A stretch of 64,000 nucleotides of DNA from Armillaria gallica. Taxonomy: Eukaryota; Basidiomycota; Agaricomycetes; Agaricales; Physalacriaceae. The notes below the pieces were generated by a model, which made no database searches, had not been told where the DNA came from, and saw only the letters and a list, made by a program, of their open reading frames with translations. The stretch covers positions 193,501 through 257,500 of the forward strand of contig JBANDB010000019.1 of the NCBI GenBank assembly GCA_037576215.1, in the 5' to 3' direction. Below, one piece after another: positions 18,999 through 33,165 of this stretch. Each line of letters begins with the position of its first letter. The first letter of the stretch is position 1. The position numbers were made by a program, and so were the translations under genes.

Positions 18999-21900
18999 CT
19001 TCCCAAGGTATGATTATGTTGATAGATTCTGATTTTCTTTACTAAACTGTGATGCTGACAGCGGATGTAGGCAGCAAGATTGTAGACATGCATTGGACAA
19101 TTAGATGGTGACTGAAGGGCATCTCAAATGTTTGGAGCAATGAATAGATTAATGAGATTAGGTACTAGGTTCGTTGATCAAGCCTGGTCTTCTTTCCTTA
19201 CTCGCTTACTTTCCACAAAATTCATTGCTACTCCTCCCCTTTATGATGTATTCCTGCCTCAAGTTGAAACCTCAGCAACCCTCATGGGGTCATCACTGCT
19301 AGCAGGTGGTGTGATCCTCCAATAGGGTACTAAGATAGCAAGAGATGGGTAGATAGGCCGATTTTGAAGGGCTGTCAGGTATCAATGGGGTATGTGCCTG
19401 TCTTCCAGTCCTTGCTCAATGACTAAGTGTATGCTAGATATCTGCGTGTGACCTTGGTGAAGTGTCTGTGGGTGGTCTGCAGAGAGATGGGGGTGCCAAA
19501 GAGAGGGCCGGATAATCAATGGTGTGATGACACCGTCGCTGGTGTTGAGGTCAGTGATTGTACCACTTCCATGGTATTTTACTAATTTATCTACCAGTTC
19601 CACAACACAGGCATTGCTTGTCTCACTCCAGCACTACCAATGAAGATAACTATCGTGCTAGGGACAGTTCCCTGGGCTGGAAACAACCACTCTTCCCTCA
19701 TCAAGATTCAACGTCTCCATTAACGACGATGTGACACTGTTGACAGCTGCATCGATACCTTAGCATCAAATCTGAGCACCAACTCTGCCAGAAACCTCTC
19801 TTACCTCATCAATATCTCCATTCATAATGATGTGTTCCATATGAACAATAACACTCATGCTAACGATAGTCTGGTCTATGCCCCCATTCAAACCATGGAT
19901 CCTCATACCGATGAATCTCGCTTTATCGACTTTGACTGCAAAGACATTGTCGATGCCAGCAATCAAACCACTCATCCTAATGCCAATATCACCTGTATCA
20001 CTGATGCCAACTGTGGCAACATCACATGTCTCATTGCATGTCCTGTCGTTCATGTTGAGGGTGCTAATGGACACTGTGACGACTGACGGCTCCTCTTTGG
20101 ATCCCCTGAGGACCTTCCTTTTGATGTAATTCAATGTCTCTTCCTTCCTGAGTGGGCAATCTATCTTTTCTTCATACTCCAATGGTGAAGTTCTGCAGGC
20201 AGACACCACACACAACAGCAGTTGTGTTAGCATGCAAATCGGACTTCTCACTCTGCATCCCTACAGCAGTATGATGTCAGCCTGGTTGAAGTCCATGATG
20301 CTGACAATGTAAGGATAAAGATGTGGTGGTTGTTTGATTGGCTCTTGGAAACAGTCCTCCACAATCTACTCACATCCATTTCATTGTTATCGAACTCACG
20401 CTTGAACTGATCGTCCGACATGCAGGTTCTTCCAGAAGTGACTTTGATGACCATCAAAATCCTGCTTCCCCAGATGTGCTCCATGGGAGAAGTCACAATC
20501 GTCGACAACCATGATGCCCACTGCAGTGATCCTTGGTGCTCTGAGTTGTAGGCATCAATTCATGAGTTTTGAGTCTCATGACCGCCATCACTTCACCTTT
20601 GGATTTATTTGTTAATTTTATTCTCTTTCATGATGACCACCATGTTATCAAGCACATTGTAGGTTTTTCCCTCGTTCCTCTGATTTCTGATTTCATCTTG
20701 ATCTCATTATAGGTTCTCTTTTATGGCATTGAGCATCACAGCACCTGGCCAAGTCATGAGCTCAATGCTGACGGTGTTGAAAATCAGTTGAATAGCCCTT
20801 TTAGGTCTCCTCTGGTCACCTAGCCTATCTTTGTTGTCACCACGCCAGCCTGTCACAATGTTTCTAGACCTCAGACAAAAAGCTTGCATTACCAAGAGCC
20901 AAGATGTTCACCTTGTGAATAATTCGGCCATTCCTTATCCTCCCTTGTCATCGGTAACTCATAATGTCTCAACAGTGACCCCTCTTGAAAGTTTGGAACT
21001 TCCAAGCTTCCCTCCCCCACCATGTCTCGGTAAATTACCCTTTGTCTACCCCCCTCCCCGGTATTACTGGATCAGAAAAAGATCTCACCTCTCAGCATGG
21101 AATTCCAATGGTTCTTCTATAGCCACTGAATACAGCACCTTGTTGTCACACCCAATCACAAACAGCGCCTTCATGATTCTCAGGTTGGCGCAATTATCTC
21201 GCTATGCTAAAACAATGATCATCATCCAACTCAACCATCGACTCTACTGCAGCAACACAGTTAATGTGACTCTGGCTGACTTGGTGGCTGTGGCAGCCAA
21301 CGACTTTAGTAAAGAGCTAGATGATTAGGATTGGCTATTTTTTGATGATGACAGGCTCACTGATTTATCATCACCAAGCCTGACACCCATCTTCAAAGAT
21401 CTTGATGAATTACCATTAGGTAACTTTCTCATGGGTATGGGCACATCGCTGCTCCTCAATGTTTCTTACAGCGACACCTATGACTCGTTCAGTTTGTCAC
21501 CATCTGACATGTCCCTTAATTCCTTCCTCATGACTCTTATTTTCCAGAACGCTGATGTCCCTTTGATATTCAATGCTGATGATCCAATCTTCCCCTTGTA
21601 CAAAGGATTGATGGCAGCTCCTTCACCATTGTCTGATCCTGGATTTGGAAAAATTGTACACCTTGTGCCTGACCTCGCTAGCTATTGACTTCTTAGAACC
21701 CACTTCCATCCACCACTCCCCCCGTCTCAGTCCACACATTGTCTCAGCCCAGAATCTACCCAACCACCAAGGTATGTGTAAAACTTCTTCGTAACTGCAT
21801 GTTGTTGCTAACACATTCTCTTCAGTCTAGAATTCCTGAGCAACGGCAAGCTGTAATTGAAGAGTCAATGTTCAAAATTTGATAGGAATTGTTAGCTCGT

Positions 21901-24055
21901 TTATCTCAGTTTGTGCCCTATGCACCATGTTGAGCTTCCTGGCTAACCCCAGTAGATTCGATGTTGGTCTCAAAAGTCATGGATTTCAACACCTGCTGTC
22001 AAACTGCCAGGAAAGACAATAGGCTTCTATCACCGGGATACAGCAGAGAAGGGGATTGACTTGCTGTCGTTGTGGGTGTTTGGAGAGATGCTGGAGGGTC
22101 ACACCATTAGCCATGTCTATCAGTGCTTAACATTACAAGATATAACCATGCAGAGGTTTCAACCAGATCTTGATATTCATGTGTATATTCAGGATAATTA
22201 AAATTTAAAAGGGTGGGAGGTATGGGGACAGCAAAGAGATGACCAGAGCATAGGACCCTGCCACTCAAACGTGATGGCCACAATGGCTAGTTGAGAAGAT
22301 GTGACATTTCTTATAAATATGTGATGGGTTCGCTGCATCGTCTGCACCATCTCCTTCAGCAGTTTGCCGATATTGAGTGTGACGAGCATGGTGTCACCTT
22401 CAGGACTGAAAAATTGCATGTCAGATGGTGATTCTTCATCATAGCTATATGGTGGCTCGTCACGAGAGGGTGTTGAGACATCGAAGGGCAGAGTGCCGCA
22501 AAGAGGGCAGCCCAAAGAGCGTGATGGTAACAAAATATCACAGGTAAACAGTGACAAGCCAGATCCTGAATCCTGAGCTTGAAGCTTGAAGATTGATGGC
22601 TGTGCTTAAGCGTCATCTCCTTCACCAGCACCACTCACAAAGCTCTTGCTTAGCTTTGTTCAGAAACCAACACCATGCTAGAAAGCTCTGCAGTGTGAGG
22701 ATGGAAGCCACTTCTCCTGGTCATCCACTTCCCAGGTGTGGTCCGGTAATCTAATATACTGCAAGTTGAAGTAAAGAAACATGACACAAATCTCCGCTTT
22801 CTCCCATCCACCATCAAGGTATCAATAAGGGCGGCGACCAATATCCATGTACCAATGGCCTGGGACTAGGGAATTGAGAATTTCTATCAGGTTGTCCAAT
22901 ATTTTGAGGCCTGTGCGAGCAAGCTATGGTATGTATCATTATTATTCTCCTCCTTCCTCTCGATACTGACTCTAATTCTCCTAGGAAATCACCAATTTTG
23001 GAAGACTAGGCAGATAGAACAGTTGGACTGCCTAGGTCAAAGTGACTGAGGATGGGTTATAGGAGAATGTCGGCCAACACGCAACTCTCCCTCTTACTTG
23101 CTGGTACCCCAAAGATATATGGTAAATCAGAGCACGCTCAATTGCTGACTTGTACGTCCCCTGTTTGCTTTGTTTTGAATGTGAATTAACTTATTTGTTT
23201 GTCCTCTTTAGTGACTACACAAACATCACAAGACGATGTCTCATGTCGATGACTTCAACCTATTCTCCGGAGTCCACTTGCCTTCTTACATGACACAAAG
23301 TCGCTGATGTTGGACATTGTCCATTTGGGTGCACTTTACCTTCGTTTCTTATGTGGTCTGCAACCTTGTCATCTCCTCGCAATTGCACCCTAGCAACCCT
23401 AGCAAACCCCAGCGAGCTTGATGCTGAGATCTTAGTGATAAGCGATTTTTTCTGGAGTGTATCCAAGTGAATATACTTTTGTTATCCCCACTTCCGTGAA
23501 TTAACATGGCTGAACAAAGTTTCAATTTCTATGCCTTTGTTAACCTTTCTTCTTCTCGGCTGAGTATGCCTACCCGAGCGATGTCAGTCCAACCACTACC
23601 ACCGAAGCATCATGCCTCAATATTATCCCAGCCTGCACCCTGAGGAACATTGTTACCACAGATCATCAGTCAGGCTTAGACTCGTTATGTTGGGCAGCAT
23701 CTATGCTGAGATCCACCATATAACGGTGATTCTAGCTAACTTGTCCAATCTAGGTTGGTCAGGAGTGTGACTGTCTGGACAGTGAATCTACGCAGAGGCA
23801 GACCCAACTCTTAGGCATCACCATATCTGATATCCTAACCACTCCATTACCTCACTGGCACCTTCAGTGCCATCCACTTTGCTGTCCATGTCTGGGAATG
23901 GCTTCTTCATAGGCCACTGTGCTGAGCTTCAATATCTTCCCATTGATGAATCTATAGACTCCTGCAGGCAGAAAACACAAGACCTGTAATGGCAAGTGTA
24001 GCCAAGCACAGAATCTGAAGGCAGGTTCTAGCGAGTCTAGTCTTGCACCTCCGTG
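18999..24055. other. No recognisable gene in about 5 kb
   Basis: The longer frames (165 codons at 20831-21328 plus, 85 codons at 21431-21688 plus, 161 codons at 19766-20251 minus, 119 codons at 22198-22557 minus) match nothing I know, and some are antisense to each other. The plus-strand pair at 20831-21688 could be exons of one decayed gene. No transposon ends were found. Confidence 0.4.
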
Positions 24056-25265
24056 TGATGACTGTAGCTTCCTGGTGGTGTAGCGACGTGTTGCTACACT
24101 TTGTTATGATTCTCTGAAGGCTGTTCAGAGGCTCAAGGTATGTACACGAACTTTCCTGGAAGGGAAAAGGTGCGTAAACGTGGGTTTATGCTGAGCGGGG
24201 GCATCCTAGATGCGGCGCAAACTATTTGGTGTCAGAATCCTGGCTACAGTTCTGGTAGAAGATATTTTCCTATGCTCGCGTGCTTTCTTTAGAGAAACGC
24301 AGAGATGGAGCTGGCTTATCTAGAGAAGCTCGAATTAGTATCGTTCCTAACTTATAGGAACAGTATGCTGTTGGTGTTAGAGACTAAAGTTCGGAACCCT
24401 AGCTACGGATTACCCTTTGAAGTCTTCAGGTATGCGAATTTATGACAGGAGGATGACAAACAAGGTAGTCTTTATATAATACCCTTGCTTGTGTTTTGGA
24501 TGAGAGGACGTGAATCAAGTTATTTAACACTTGGTAGCTAGCAAGTTTGGAGAAACTTCGCAAAGTGTTATATCTCTTAAGAACGTAGAGATATTAACTT
24601 TAATTCACGTGTATTGGGTGGTATGTGTGGTGTGTGTATCCTCTATGGAGAACTCCCCTTCTCTATCTACAGTCCATCAGTTTTTATACTACAGAGTTGT
24701 ACTTGCTAAGTAAGCGAACTTTTACCTTGGCTTAATAACCGCAGTACATGATTTGTGAGCATAGCGAACTATTTGTAATCGTAGTTCAATATACCGTGTG
24801 CTACTCTACTGTGCATGCTTATTAAAAAGTTCGCATAGCCTAATAAAGCTACAGAAGGTTTACTAATTTACTTACTACTTACTCAGCCGCAGTTAATGGC
24901 TCACTAATCTCTACTATATTTCTAAGCTGTAAAAGCGTATCCATATGGCCTCTTGAGAATCTGTAGCTATGCATAGCCTTCACGTAGTTAAACCACGTGA
25001 CCGTATGGCTCTGTCCACGTGCAAAGGCCTAGAATAATGATGCGTGTCTAATTTACTGTGGAAGGATTGGCAATCAATGTGCCTGGAGGCACAATGACTT
25101 ATAGATATTGGAGTGAAAGTTCGCGTGGAGTGGGAGATTTAATATGATTTGACCTGTGCTGGACTTGCAATGTTTGGTTTAGTGAAAGGCCATGTAAGGG
25201 AGATAGGCAATAAATTGTAAGTGGTGTCCGCAATTTCAGAGCGCACAGAGCCTGAAGGCTCATCA
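24056..25265 (-). mobile_element. Diverged relative of the TGATG...CATCA family (tentative)
   Basis: The minus strand starting at 25265 reads TGATGAGCCTTCAGGCTCTG and stays similar to elements A-C for about 40 bases, then differs. The other end may be TGATGACTGTAG at 24056, which resembles TGATGGGCCTCAG of the family's far end. A TATATAA on the minus strand near 24472 would serve as a promoter. No target duplication was found, so the left border is a guess. If real, it is about 1.2 kb and shares only its ends with A-C. Confidence 0.4.
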
Positions 25266-25378
25266 CCATTAACTTTGTAGGTCCCTTACTCTTGGCCCCT
25301 TGAGTGCCTCTTTCATTCTGCAATGATTACAAGATGATTCCATTTCTAGCGACTCTAAACACCGTTCTCCACTTCACC

Positions 25379-25997
25379 TCAGCTACAAGTGCTGGTATGC
25401 GCCAGGTCAGCTGTGAAGGAGTGCACTCGATCACAGCCTTCACAGCACCTCCAGCCAGTTGAGATTACAGTCCATACGTTGAGAGGAACTCCCAGCTGAG
25501 AGTTCCATTCTGCCCATGTGGCACGTATGGGTTGCCAGATATCCGTAGAATCTGTTTTCATTTCCTCCATCCATGGAATGGAAGGATGTATTCTCACCAC
25601 TTTGCAGGGCACTTCAGGAGCATCAGCTTGGAGATAATCAGAATCCAACATTGATCTTACCAGGAGTGGCCACATGCCAATTACCACACAGATTCTTAGC
25701 GGAAACGTGAGCATTATATCCTTCAATTGAAAATATGCAATTGCAAGCATTGCACGTAGCGTCACTACCGCAAAGCCTGCCAATCTCGGCAGGTGAAATA
25801 CCCTTAATAGAGTTTAATCCGCATATCAGGTGGCCTATCAGATTGTCAGAAAATTGCATGTGAGCTTGTCTTTGGTGAGCCTTTTCTGGATAGACATCTA
25901 CATTATACACTTCAAGAACCTGGTGGAGAGGATTATTTGCAGGGTGAAGATCCGGGTGTCCTAACCACAGGATTCCCCTGGTCAATATGACAATCAA
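25379..25997 (-). pseudogene. Fragment of an unrecognised protein with zinc-binding-like Cys/His clusters
   Basis: Two overlapping minus-strand frames (119 codons at 25638-25997 and 134 codons at 25379-25783) look like one coding sequence split by a frameshift or unspliced intron near 25680. The first has CGSDATCNACNC and HVSAKNLCGNW; the second has WNSQLGVPLNVW and RCCEGCDRVHSF with a downstream H and C. Such paired cysteines suggest a metal-binding fold. I cannot name the family. Confidence 0.4.
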
Positions 25998-28900
25998 CCA
26001 TAACTAAGTGTTACACACTCTTGTACCGTCCATGAGCATGTCTTCACTTCACTGTCTTGATAAGGATCTCATCTGAGGTATGTAAGTTGAAGAAAACTCT
26101 ACAATAGATTTCAACTGACCAGATGTAGCTCTTTGTAGAGCGACTGCTGGTGAAAAAAAACTAGCATGTGTGTGTGGAGAGTCTGAGTGGGTCTTTCTGT
26201 TAGACTCCCCACTCACCGGAATGGGACTTGACAGTGGTGGGGTTGGCAATTGCAAATCTTCTGTTGTTAGTGAGGAAATTACTGTGAAGAAAAGTCTAAA
26301 GGCTCACTTCATAAATGTCCTGGTGTTCGGTGATCCAGCTCTTCTAGATCCAGGACTACAACTGAAGAACAGTCAGTGAGTAAGATGTATATCTACTGAA
26401 TGAGGATATTACCTGTGAAGGCACATATATGCTTTGATGCTCTAAAAAAGGCAATTTCCTTTCTCCTGCTGATGGTGAAGTGGAGATGCATGGTGCAATC
26501 TTCTTCACTGCACCTAGGATTGATGATGTGCGGGCAAAATAGGGGAAGAGGTGGTGGTCAAACAGTCAAGAATTCGGAGGCTTTGACATTTTCAATACAG
26601 CCATCTTTGTGATATTTTATTGGCCTGAATATGTACTGGTTTAGAACATGATAACTCGCCAACTGAGAAACCCACCAGTCCCACTTTGTCCACTTCCTTA
26701 GATCATGATTAAAGGTAACCATCTGCCCTTGCAACGTACATTTCTCAAGCTCTTGGCTGAAGGTAGCCAGCTCTTCTGGAGAGGGGTCATAGCAGTATAA
26801 TGATCTGGTATATCTGGTCTGGGTTGGACAACTGAGGCAGTATGGGTCAAAGCAAGATTGGTGTCAATGCATCATGAGGATCACTGTATGCAAATTGCAG
26901 AAATACAAGAAGAGCACACTCATTATAACTACCTGAAGAACAATTGAGCATCAAGTGTAGACAATAAACCAAGTTTGAACAAAAGGCCGGTTGAAATCTG
27001 GTATGTTATCCTCACCGTGTGTTTGAATGACCATGGCAATATTAAATGCGGTTAATGGCAGCCAGGGTGAGCCATATGCATCTTTCCTTTCCTATTGATT
27101 TGATTGTATTCAGCTTGGTATGAATTTGTTTCAACTTTGGCACTGGCACTGGCGGCGTGAGTCTGATGTCCTACAGATATGTGTCGTCATCAGGGATACT
27201 TTGAGGCGTCAAGTGGAGGCAACAATCAACATCATTTTCAAACATCTGGATAAGGTTTTCATGCAGTTACTTATATCCGCAAAAATGGGTGGCAAAAAAA
27301 TCTGTGACTTGAAGAAATGCCAACTCTGAAGTTCTCACTTATGTTCCAAAGATACATTTGCCTTATACTAATAAAACTGCATATAGCCATATACCCTGTC
27401 TAGACAATTCAAAGAGATATGCTTTCCCTCAAGTCTCAGAAGCCATACATGATTTTTGAGCCTCTCGCCTCCAGAGCAGTGACTTTTTAGGTGAGACAGG
27501 GTTATACACAGCAAGGACAAAATCTGGCATTTGTCTGCAATGTTGAATACAGAATCTAAGACCTCAAAGGATTGAGGCCAAGTGAGGGTCTCGTTGATTG
27601 TAATAATGAGATGCATGAGGGAAGGAATGCAATAAGTGTTCCCAAGACTCTGAAGAGTCAGGGGGATCATTGGTGAGTATCAAGTGATGAGTGCGATAAA
27701 AAGTGGAGCACAAGTGCCCCAGTAGTGATGAATTCATGGAAATATACTCTGGTGCAAAAGTCAGTGAAGATGGACGAGTAAGTGTGATGGGATACATATG
27801 GAATTTTTTGAAAGCAATGGCCAATGGCAAATGTGAGGTGTGGCAATGTGTTAGTCCCCAATATAACTTTCAAGTATAGGTTAGTTTTGATAGAGCTAGA
27901 TGGTAGCAAATAAAACCTACTAAAGATGGTCCTTCATGAATGAGAGGTGCACCAATGGGTTAATGCACAGGCCAAACGTTGATGCCACAATGTCTTCATT
28001 TAGAACACCAAACCTTTTCGGACAATAGCCCCCCAGGGCTTGACATGTGGTTTCTCAGATCCGTAAACTCAGTACCATCATATTTCATTGTGAAGAAAGC
28101 ATCATTGCATTGTTGAACTTTGTTTGTCTCTCTGACTAATCTGTGAGGACCAATGATAATTGTAGCCAGTAGGTAAGCAATGGAGATGAAGAGACCCCAA
28201 AGTTTTAGAAGCCGGTAAGATGGTTGAATGTTGAAGAACATCGGAGCATGAATAGTTGCCAGGCTAATAATTATACCCGTAAGCAGATACTGGAGCTCAA
28301 GTGACAGGGCAGGTTACCAATCTTTTTTGTCTCAGCTTTGTCTCTTATAAAACGACTGGGAACATGGCCACTAAAACAAATCTGTAAATCCAAACAGAAC
28401 ATCGCTTTTCAAGCACATAGGTCCTACATGTATCCTTGTAACTATGGATTCACCAGATGAAATCTGTTGCTTTTGCACTAAGTTACAAAAGACCTCAATT
28501 AGGAGAAGGCAAACTTTTTATGGCGTTATTCAGAACAATCGAGGAAGAATTCATGTTGCACAGGATAGCTAGTCTGCACCTCAAATGACCAAACAATGGT
28601 GCCAAGAAACCAGGTACAGTTAATGACAAGCCTTGTTTGCTGAACTGTACCTGTGGACCCACGGCCCCATTTTAATGGATTTTGGTATGGGTGCAGTGCT
28701 TTAGTCTCTCCCTCTTTCAATAGGTATTGCCTGTCTGTCTACAGTCTAGCAGAGACTAGGGAAAGCCCAGGGCCAACAATATAACTATAATTTACTGTGA
28801 TACATTCAGAGGCATGCCAAAACACTGCATAAGGTAGCCAACCCATGGCTCGTCCACACCTGCCACCTTTCCCCTCACATATTCCTCACCTGATGTTTGT

Positions 28901-31563
28901 ACCACAAGCTTAGAGCGATACTGGGTGAAGATGGCTGAGTTTTATCAGATGACTGAATGAAGCCAGGTGGCACATCAAGAAGTATGCTCTGTAAACAAGA
29001 AATCATAAGGGACTAGGAGCTATAGACAATGATAATAAAACATGGTGGACCATCGCAGTATCCCAGAAAAATTCTGGGACTGGGGATTGAGAGAATGAGT
29101 AGTTGGTCAGCACGGGAAAGCTGCAAGTGGGCCAGGTTTTTCAGAGGGGATCATAATTTTGGCTAATGATGCCAAAGAATCATCAGAAGTTCAACAAGTT
29201 AATCCATACATAGGAAGTGCAACCTACTCTGGAGGAGTGATATCTCGGAGTTCGACAGAGACATAGAGATTTTTCTTCAAGGAGAACAAGGTTCAGTAGA
29301 AAGGACACAGAGACAGCTGATCTGAGAGTTGACACCGCTAACCTGTTGAATAAAATTAAGGTGAGGCATTGTGTCCCTTGCTTCTTTGTTTTGCCTAAAC
29401 AGTGAACTCTCATTTGCCTAATGATGTCGAATCTGGAGCTGATTCTGGAAGGGCAACATATGTGATAGTCAAATTGCACTTGAACCCAAAGAAAAAACAG
29501 GCTGCATGTGAGATGGTGGCTCTGGATTGCAAAAGCACCCTGTAGAACATAATTAAGGAGCAGATATGAGTGTTACTTGATGGTAATGATAATGTGACCA
29601 AATTGGGAAACCTGATTGTTCAAACCCCAAGTGTGCCACTCCGGAATCACCATGTCCTCCTCCCTTGGTCAGAAATTGAGCTGCCAAAATTCTTCAAATT
29701 CATGCTACAGTTCTGGTCAGAAGTATAAGTGCCACCTTAACTCTTATTGATAGATGCCACAAAAGAAGAAAAAAACACCACAATGATATTCATTGATCTG
29801 GAGCTGACCACTCTTCATTTCAAAAGGTGCAATATTATTAGTGCTGCAGGCCAGGGCTTTCTGATTTTCTAAGGCTCTTCTATGTTCTATCTGGGATCTT
29901 TGTAGCCTTTACATTTGCTTTACACCTCAATGCGCACTTATTTCCTGGTTTCTGGTTCTGACCATCCTCCTTTGTGAAATCATTCTACATCGATATCACA
30001 TGTCTTTGAACTCTGGCACTACTGTTCCATCACAGTCAGCTTCTGGACCTAGAGTAAGCGATTCTCATTATACAGCATGGTTTGTTACCCTTACTACTGA
30101 AATCTAGACTCAGAGATGTGCATGTGCTCAGTCCCGTCACCAACACTACAAGGACCAACTTGAAGAGCTGGAGAATGAGGTATGAGGGTTCTGCAACTCT
30201 CAAGATAGAAGACTAAAGCTGAAATTCTGGCGATATAGATGGAAGCTATGTTCAGAATGATCATCAAAATCCAACATATTCAAAGATTCAGCCCCCTGGC
30301 ACAAATTGTGGAGTTGATTGATAGAGTTGTAGAAGTCTTTCAGGCCAGAAATGAAGCCCATCTCCTGAGGGTCTCTCCAAATGAGATCATTGCAGCCACT
30401 TTCTTTGCCTGTTTAGGCTCAGGAATTTTAGCATTCCTACTCACTGGCAGACTCAAAATGTTTGCCTAGTTTCTTTTACTTCATACTTGCAGGCAGTGCT
30501 TGTGTTGTGTGTCAGCACAAAAATCAATGAAAATTCATCAATGTTTGATTCAATACACCTAAGACTCAGCTAAGAGCAATGAGAGTTTAGGAAGGAAGGA
30601 AGGAAGTTTGTTTTATTAGTTGTCGTGGCTCCTTAAAAGAAACTTAACAATGTCTGTACTACAGGGTGCTATTTACATAAGTCTAACCTGCTACAGGACT
30701 GAACCTAACCCATGCTCTGCTGCTTTGGTAAAGCCCCCTCATGAGTACTCCCTCATGGCCTCAGCAATGGGAAGGTGATATGAGAGACATGATAGAAGAG
30801 GATTCAATGAACTACAAACACTTAGAACAGCTAATATATTCTGAATTAATGGCAATATATGCCCAACAAGCCTCGCAAACATGCAAGAATTGAGGGGCCA
30901 GTGGCAAGGCACACTGAGGCCTCCCTCCTTTGCTGGAGCATGGGAGGGCATCAATGGCAATATCAAGACTAGTCAAGGGGTCAGCTGTGCAGGCCCACTG
31001 TGTACACCCTCCTTTGTTGGGGCATGGAAGTGGATCAATGGCATTATCCTCCATTGTTGTAGTGTGGTAGCATTGCAACAGAATATGGATAGAAGAGAAG
31101 AGTCTGCAGTCAGCTGATGAAGCTATCCATGCCATGGATCTTTGTGGCCACTCCTTCATCGTAGCACAGCAGCACTAGTGATGGAATGATATGAGTGAAA
31201 AGAGCTCAGTTGGGACATCCTATAGCAAGTAGAGGTGTTGCAACCCCTGTTTCTTGCACAAGACAATATGGGTACCATCAGTTGAAATAAACGCATCATG
31301 AGCAACCTGCGACACTGCAGGACATTCTTGGAGGCAGTTCAAGAGAGGGAGGCCCAGATATTGTAAAGGGGATGTTCAACATCCTGACCCCTGTCTTCTA
31401 CTGGGGAATTATTCAGACATTGCATGCACTAGCCATCAAAAAGGCCACTCCCAGAGCAACATGCATCACTGTGCATTACAATCAAGAGGCCATTTGAGTG
31501 AGTGAAATGGACAGGATCCAATGATGAGTGCCGAGCGGAGGAGGGAACTGTCCTGACTTCAGT
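25998..31563. other. No recognisable gene in about 5.5 kb
   Basis: Many short interrupted frames. A Leu-rich 100-codon minus frame (27368-27670) could be part of an F-box/LRR-type protein, but the match is too weak to call. A 76-codon plus frame (30239-30469) ends in a hydrophobic stretch (ILAFLLTG). A GGAA microsatellite of about four units lies at 30589-30606. No transposon borders were identified. Confidence 0.4.
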
Positions 31564-31930
31564 ACTGCTATCACATCGGAAGGTGTCAGAAGGATAGACC
31601 CATGGCCAGGTGAATTTGAGCCGGTTAGCCATTCCACATTGCTGGCTTGTGACTCATGTGCATATCACGTTACCGACATGTCATGGAATCTGGTCTGTTG
31701 ACACATCCATTCTACCACCACCACCGTCGTGTCTCTGGTTCTTTTCCCTGGTCCTCTCACATTCCAGGGCTCAGGTTCAACATTGTCCTGGTGTCCGGAG
31801 ATGACAGGAAGATACAGGGTAGGACATTGCCCTTTGGGGTTGATGTTACAACTTTTACACTGTGATCATCATTCTCTGAACCCTGGCACACACCTAGCTC
31901 TCTCCAGACCTAGTTTACAGGGTACTTCAC
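31564..31930 (+). repeat. ~370-bp dispersed repeat, copy 1
   Basis: Aligns with 54686-55060 in the same orientation almost throughout: both start actgctatcacatc, share tctaccaccaccacc and tctctggttcttttcc, and end near a ...tagttta... block. Similarity resumes further on (about 31978-32040 with about 55418-55480). One reading phase encodes a peptide conserved between copies: PGLRFNIVLVSGDD, then RTLPFGVDVTT. Confidence 0.75.
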
Positions 31931-33165
31931 ATTAATTTTTCAGTCACTGCGAAAGGTCAAGTACCTTCTATGTACTGACTAATCAATCACTGACACCTTT
32001 TTTGAACGACAATGGCCACTATAATATTGCTGGCAAGTCTTTCTAGAAACACAGGTGCGACCTGTATAACACGATGAAAATTTCTACCCTACATGTCAGT
32101 TTGAGGCACAGTGAACCATGCTATCAGCTTAATCCTCCTTTCATCCCAGAATGTTTGATGCTAGTTGACAATTGGAGGCTGGACTTGCATCATGCTACCA
32201 ATTTTACCTGCCTGGCCTTGTTTTTCAGTATATCTGTAAAACCCAGCTGGCCATTAGCATTCAGATTGGCACAGAAGCAAATACATGCTCGTCGCTCAGG
32301 TAGACTGATTGATAATGTGATGGAAATAGAACTTAAGGGTGTTAGGAAATAAGAAATTTAGGTTTATGCTGTGCTAAATTATTGTCATGGTGTCAGACCC
32401 TGGACACACTCTGATTTTGCAGCAACTGACAGCTGCCAGATCTGATCTTGATCTTGGCGCCATTCATATTTTGTTACCAGAGAACCCAGGGTTTAGAATA
32501 TTCTTGCATAAAATGGACCTAACAAGCCCCTACAGTAGTTGCCTATGGCGTATCTGGATTTTTCCGATATGCTGGCTGGACTTGCCCTGATGCTCATCAT
32601 CTTGATACTCCAATTAGGATGTGTGTCACTTTCCCCCCTCTCCCATATGCAGATTCTAAATCCTTGGGGCAGTCCTGCTGAGGGAAGTCTTTCTGACACT
32701 ATATGAATGGGCTCAATGCCTTCCTGAAGACACAGGGACAGCCACAGGGACAAATGCTACCACCACCTCATCCAAACTAGGTTCATCATGTTTCAATGAA
32801 ATCCCCATATTTGCTAATTCAGTGATCCAGTTTCTGATCACATGGTGTCCAACACCATTTGCTGGCAGCTGCTGAAGGTGGCTGCAAGCAAAAGATTTGC
32901 ACTATGTGAAATGCTGAACATGAAAGCCTCTGGTAAGAAGCTAGATGGGCTGCAATATCCAGAAGATGATCTCTGAGTGATGGAAGGTATGGCAACCTCT
33001 CATAATAATTTTAATAACTTTGGTCTGACATCGACTCAGTCGCAGTAGGGAAACTGAGGGAACCACCCTGGGTAAGGGTGTTCCAGTATTTGTGGAACTG
33101 GACATCCACAAACCGAGGTACATGAGTTTCCAACTGTATTTAATATCCTTCTCAACATTGTGCAG
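31931..33165. other. No recognisable gene
   Basis: Apart from about 60 bp near 31978-32040 that repeats at about 55418-55480, I see only short frames. The segment ends with a 3' splice-like site (acattgtgcag at about 33155-33165) that opens the next entry. Confidence 0.4.

Noticed and set aside
20831..21328. 165-codon plus frame as a real gene
   Set aside because: Length alone is not convincing; no domain, no clear start context or splice partners.
24221..24240. TTTGGTGTCAGAATCC, which resembles a tRNA-type primer-binding site
   Set aside because: No LTR pair or gag/pol lies around it, and the match to any tRNA cannot be judged here.
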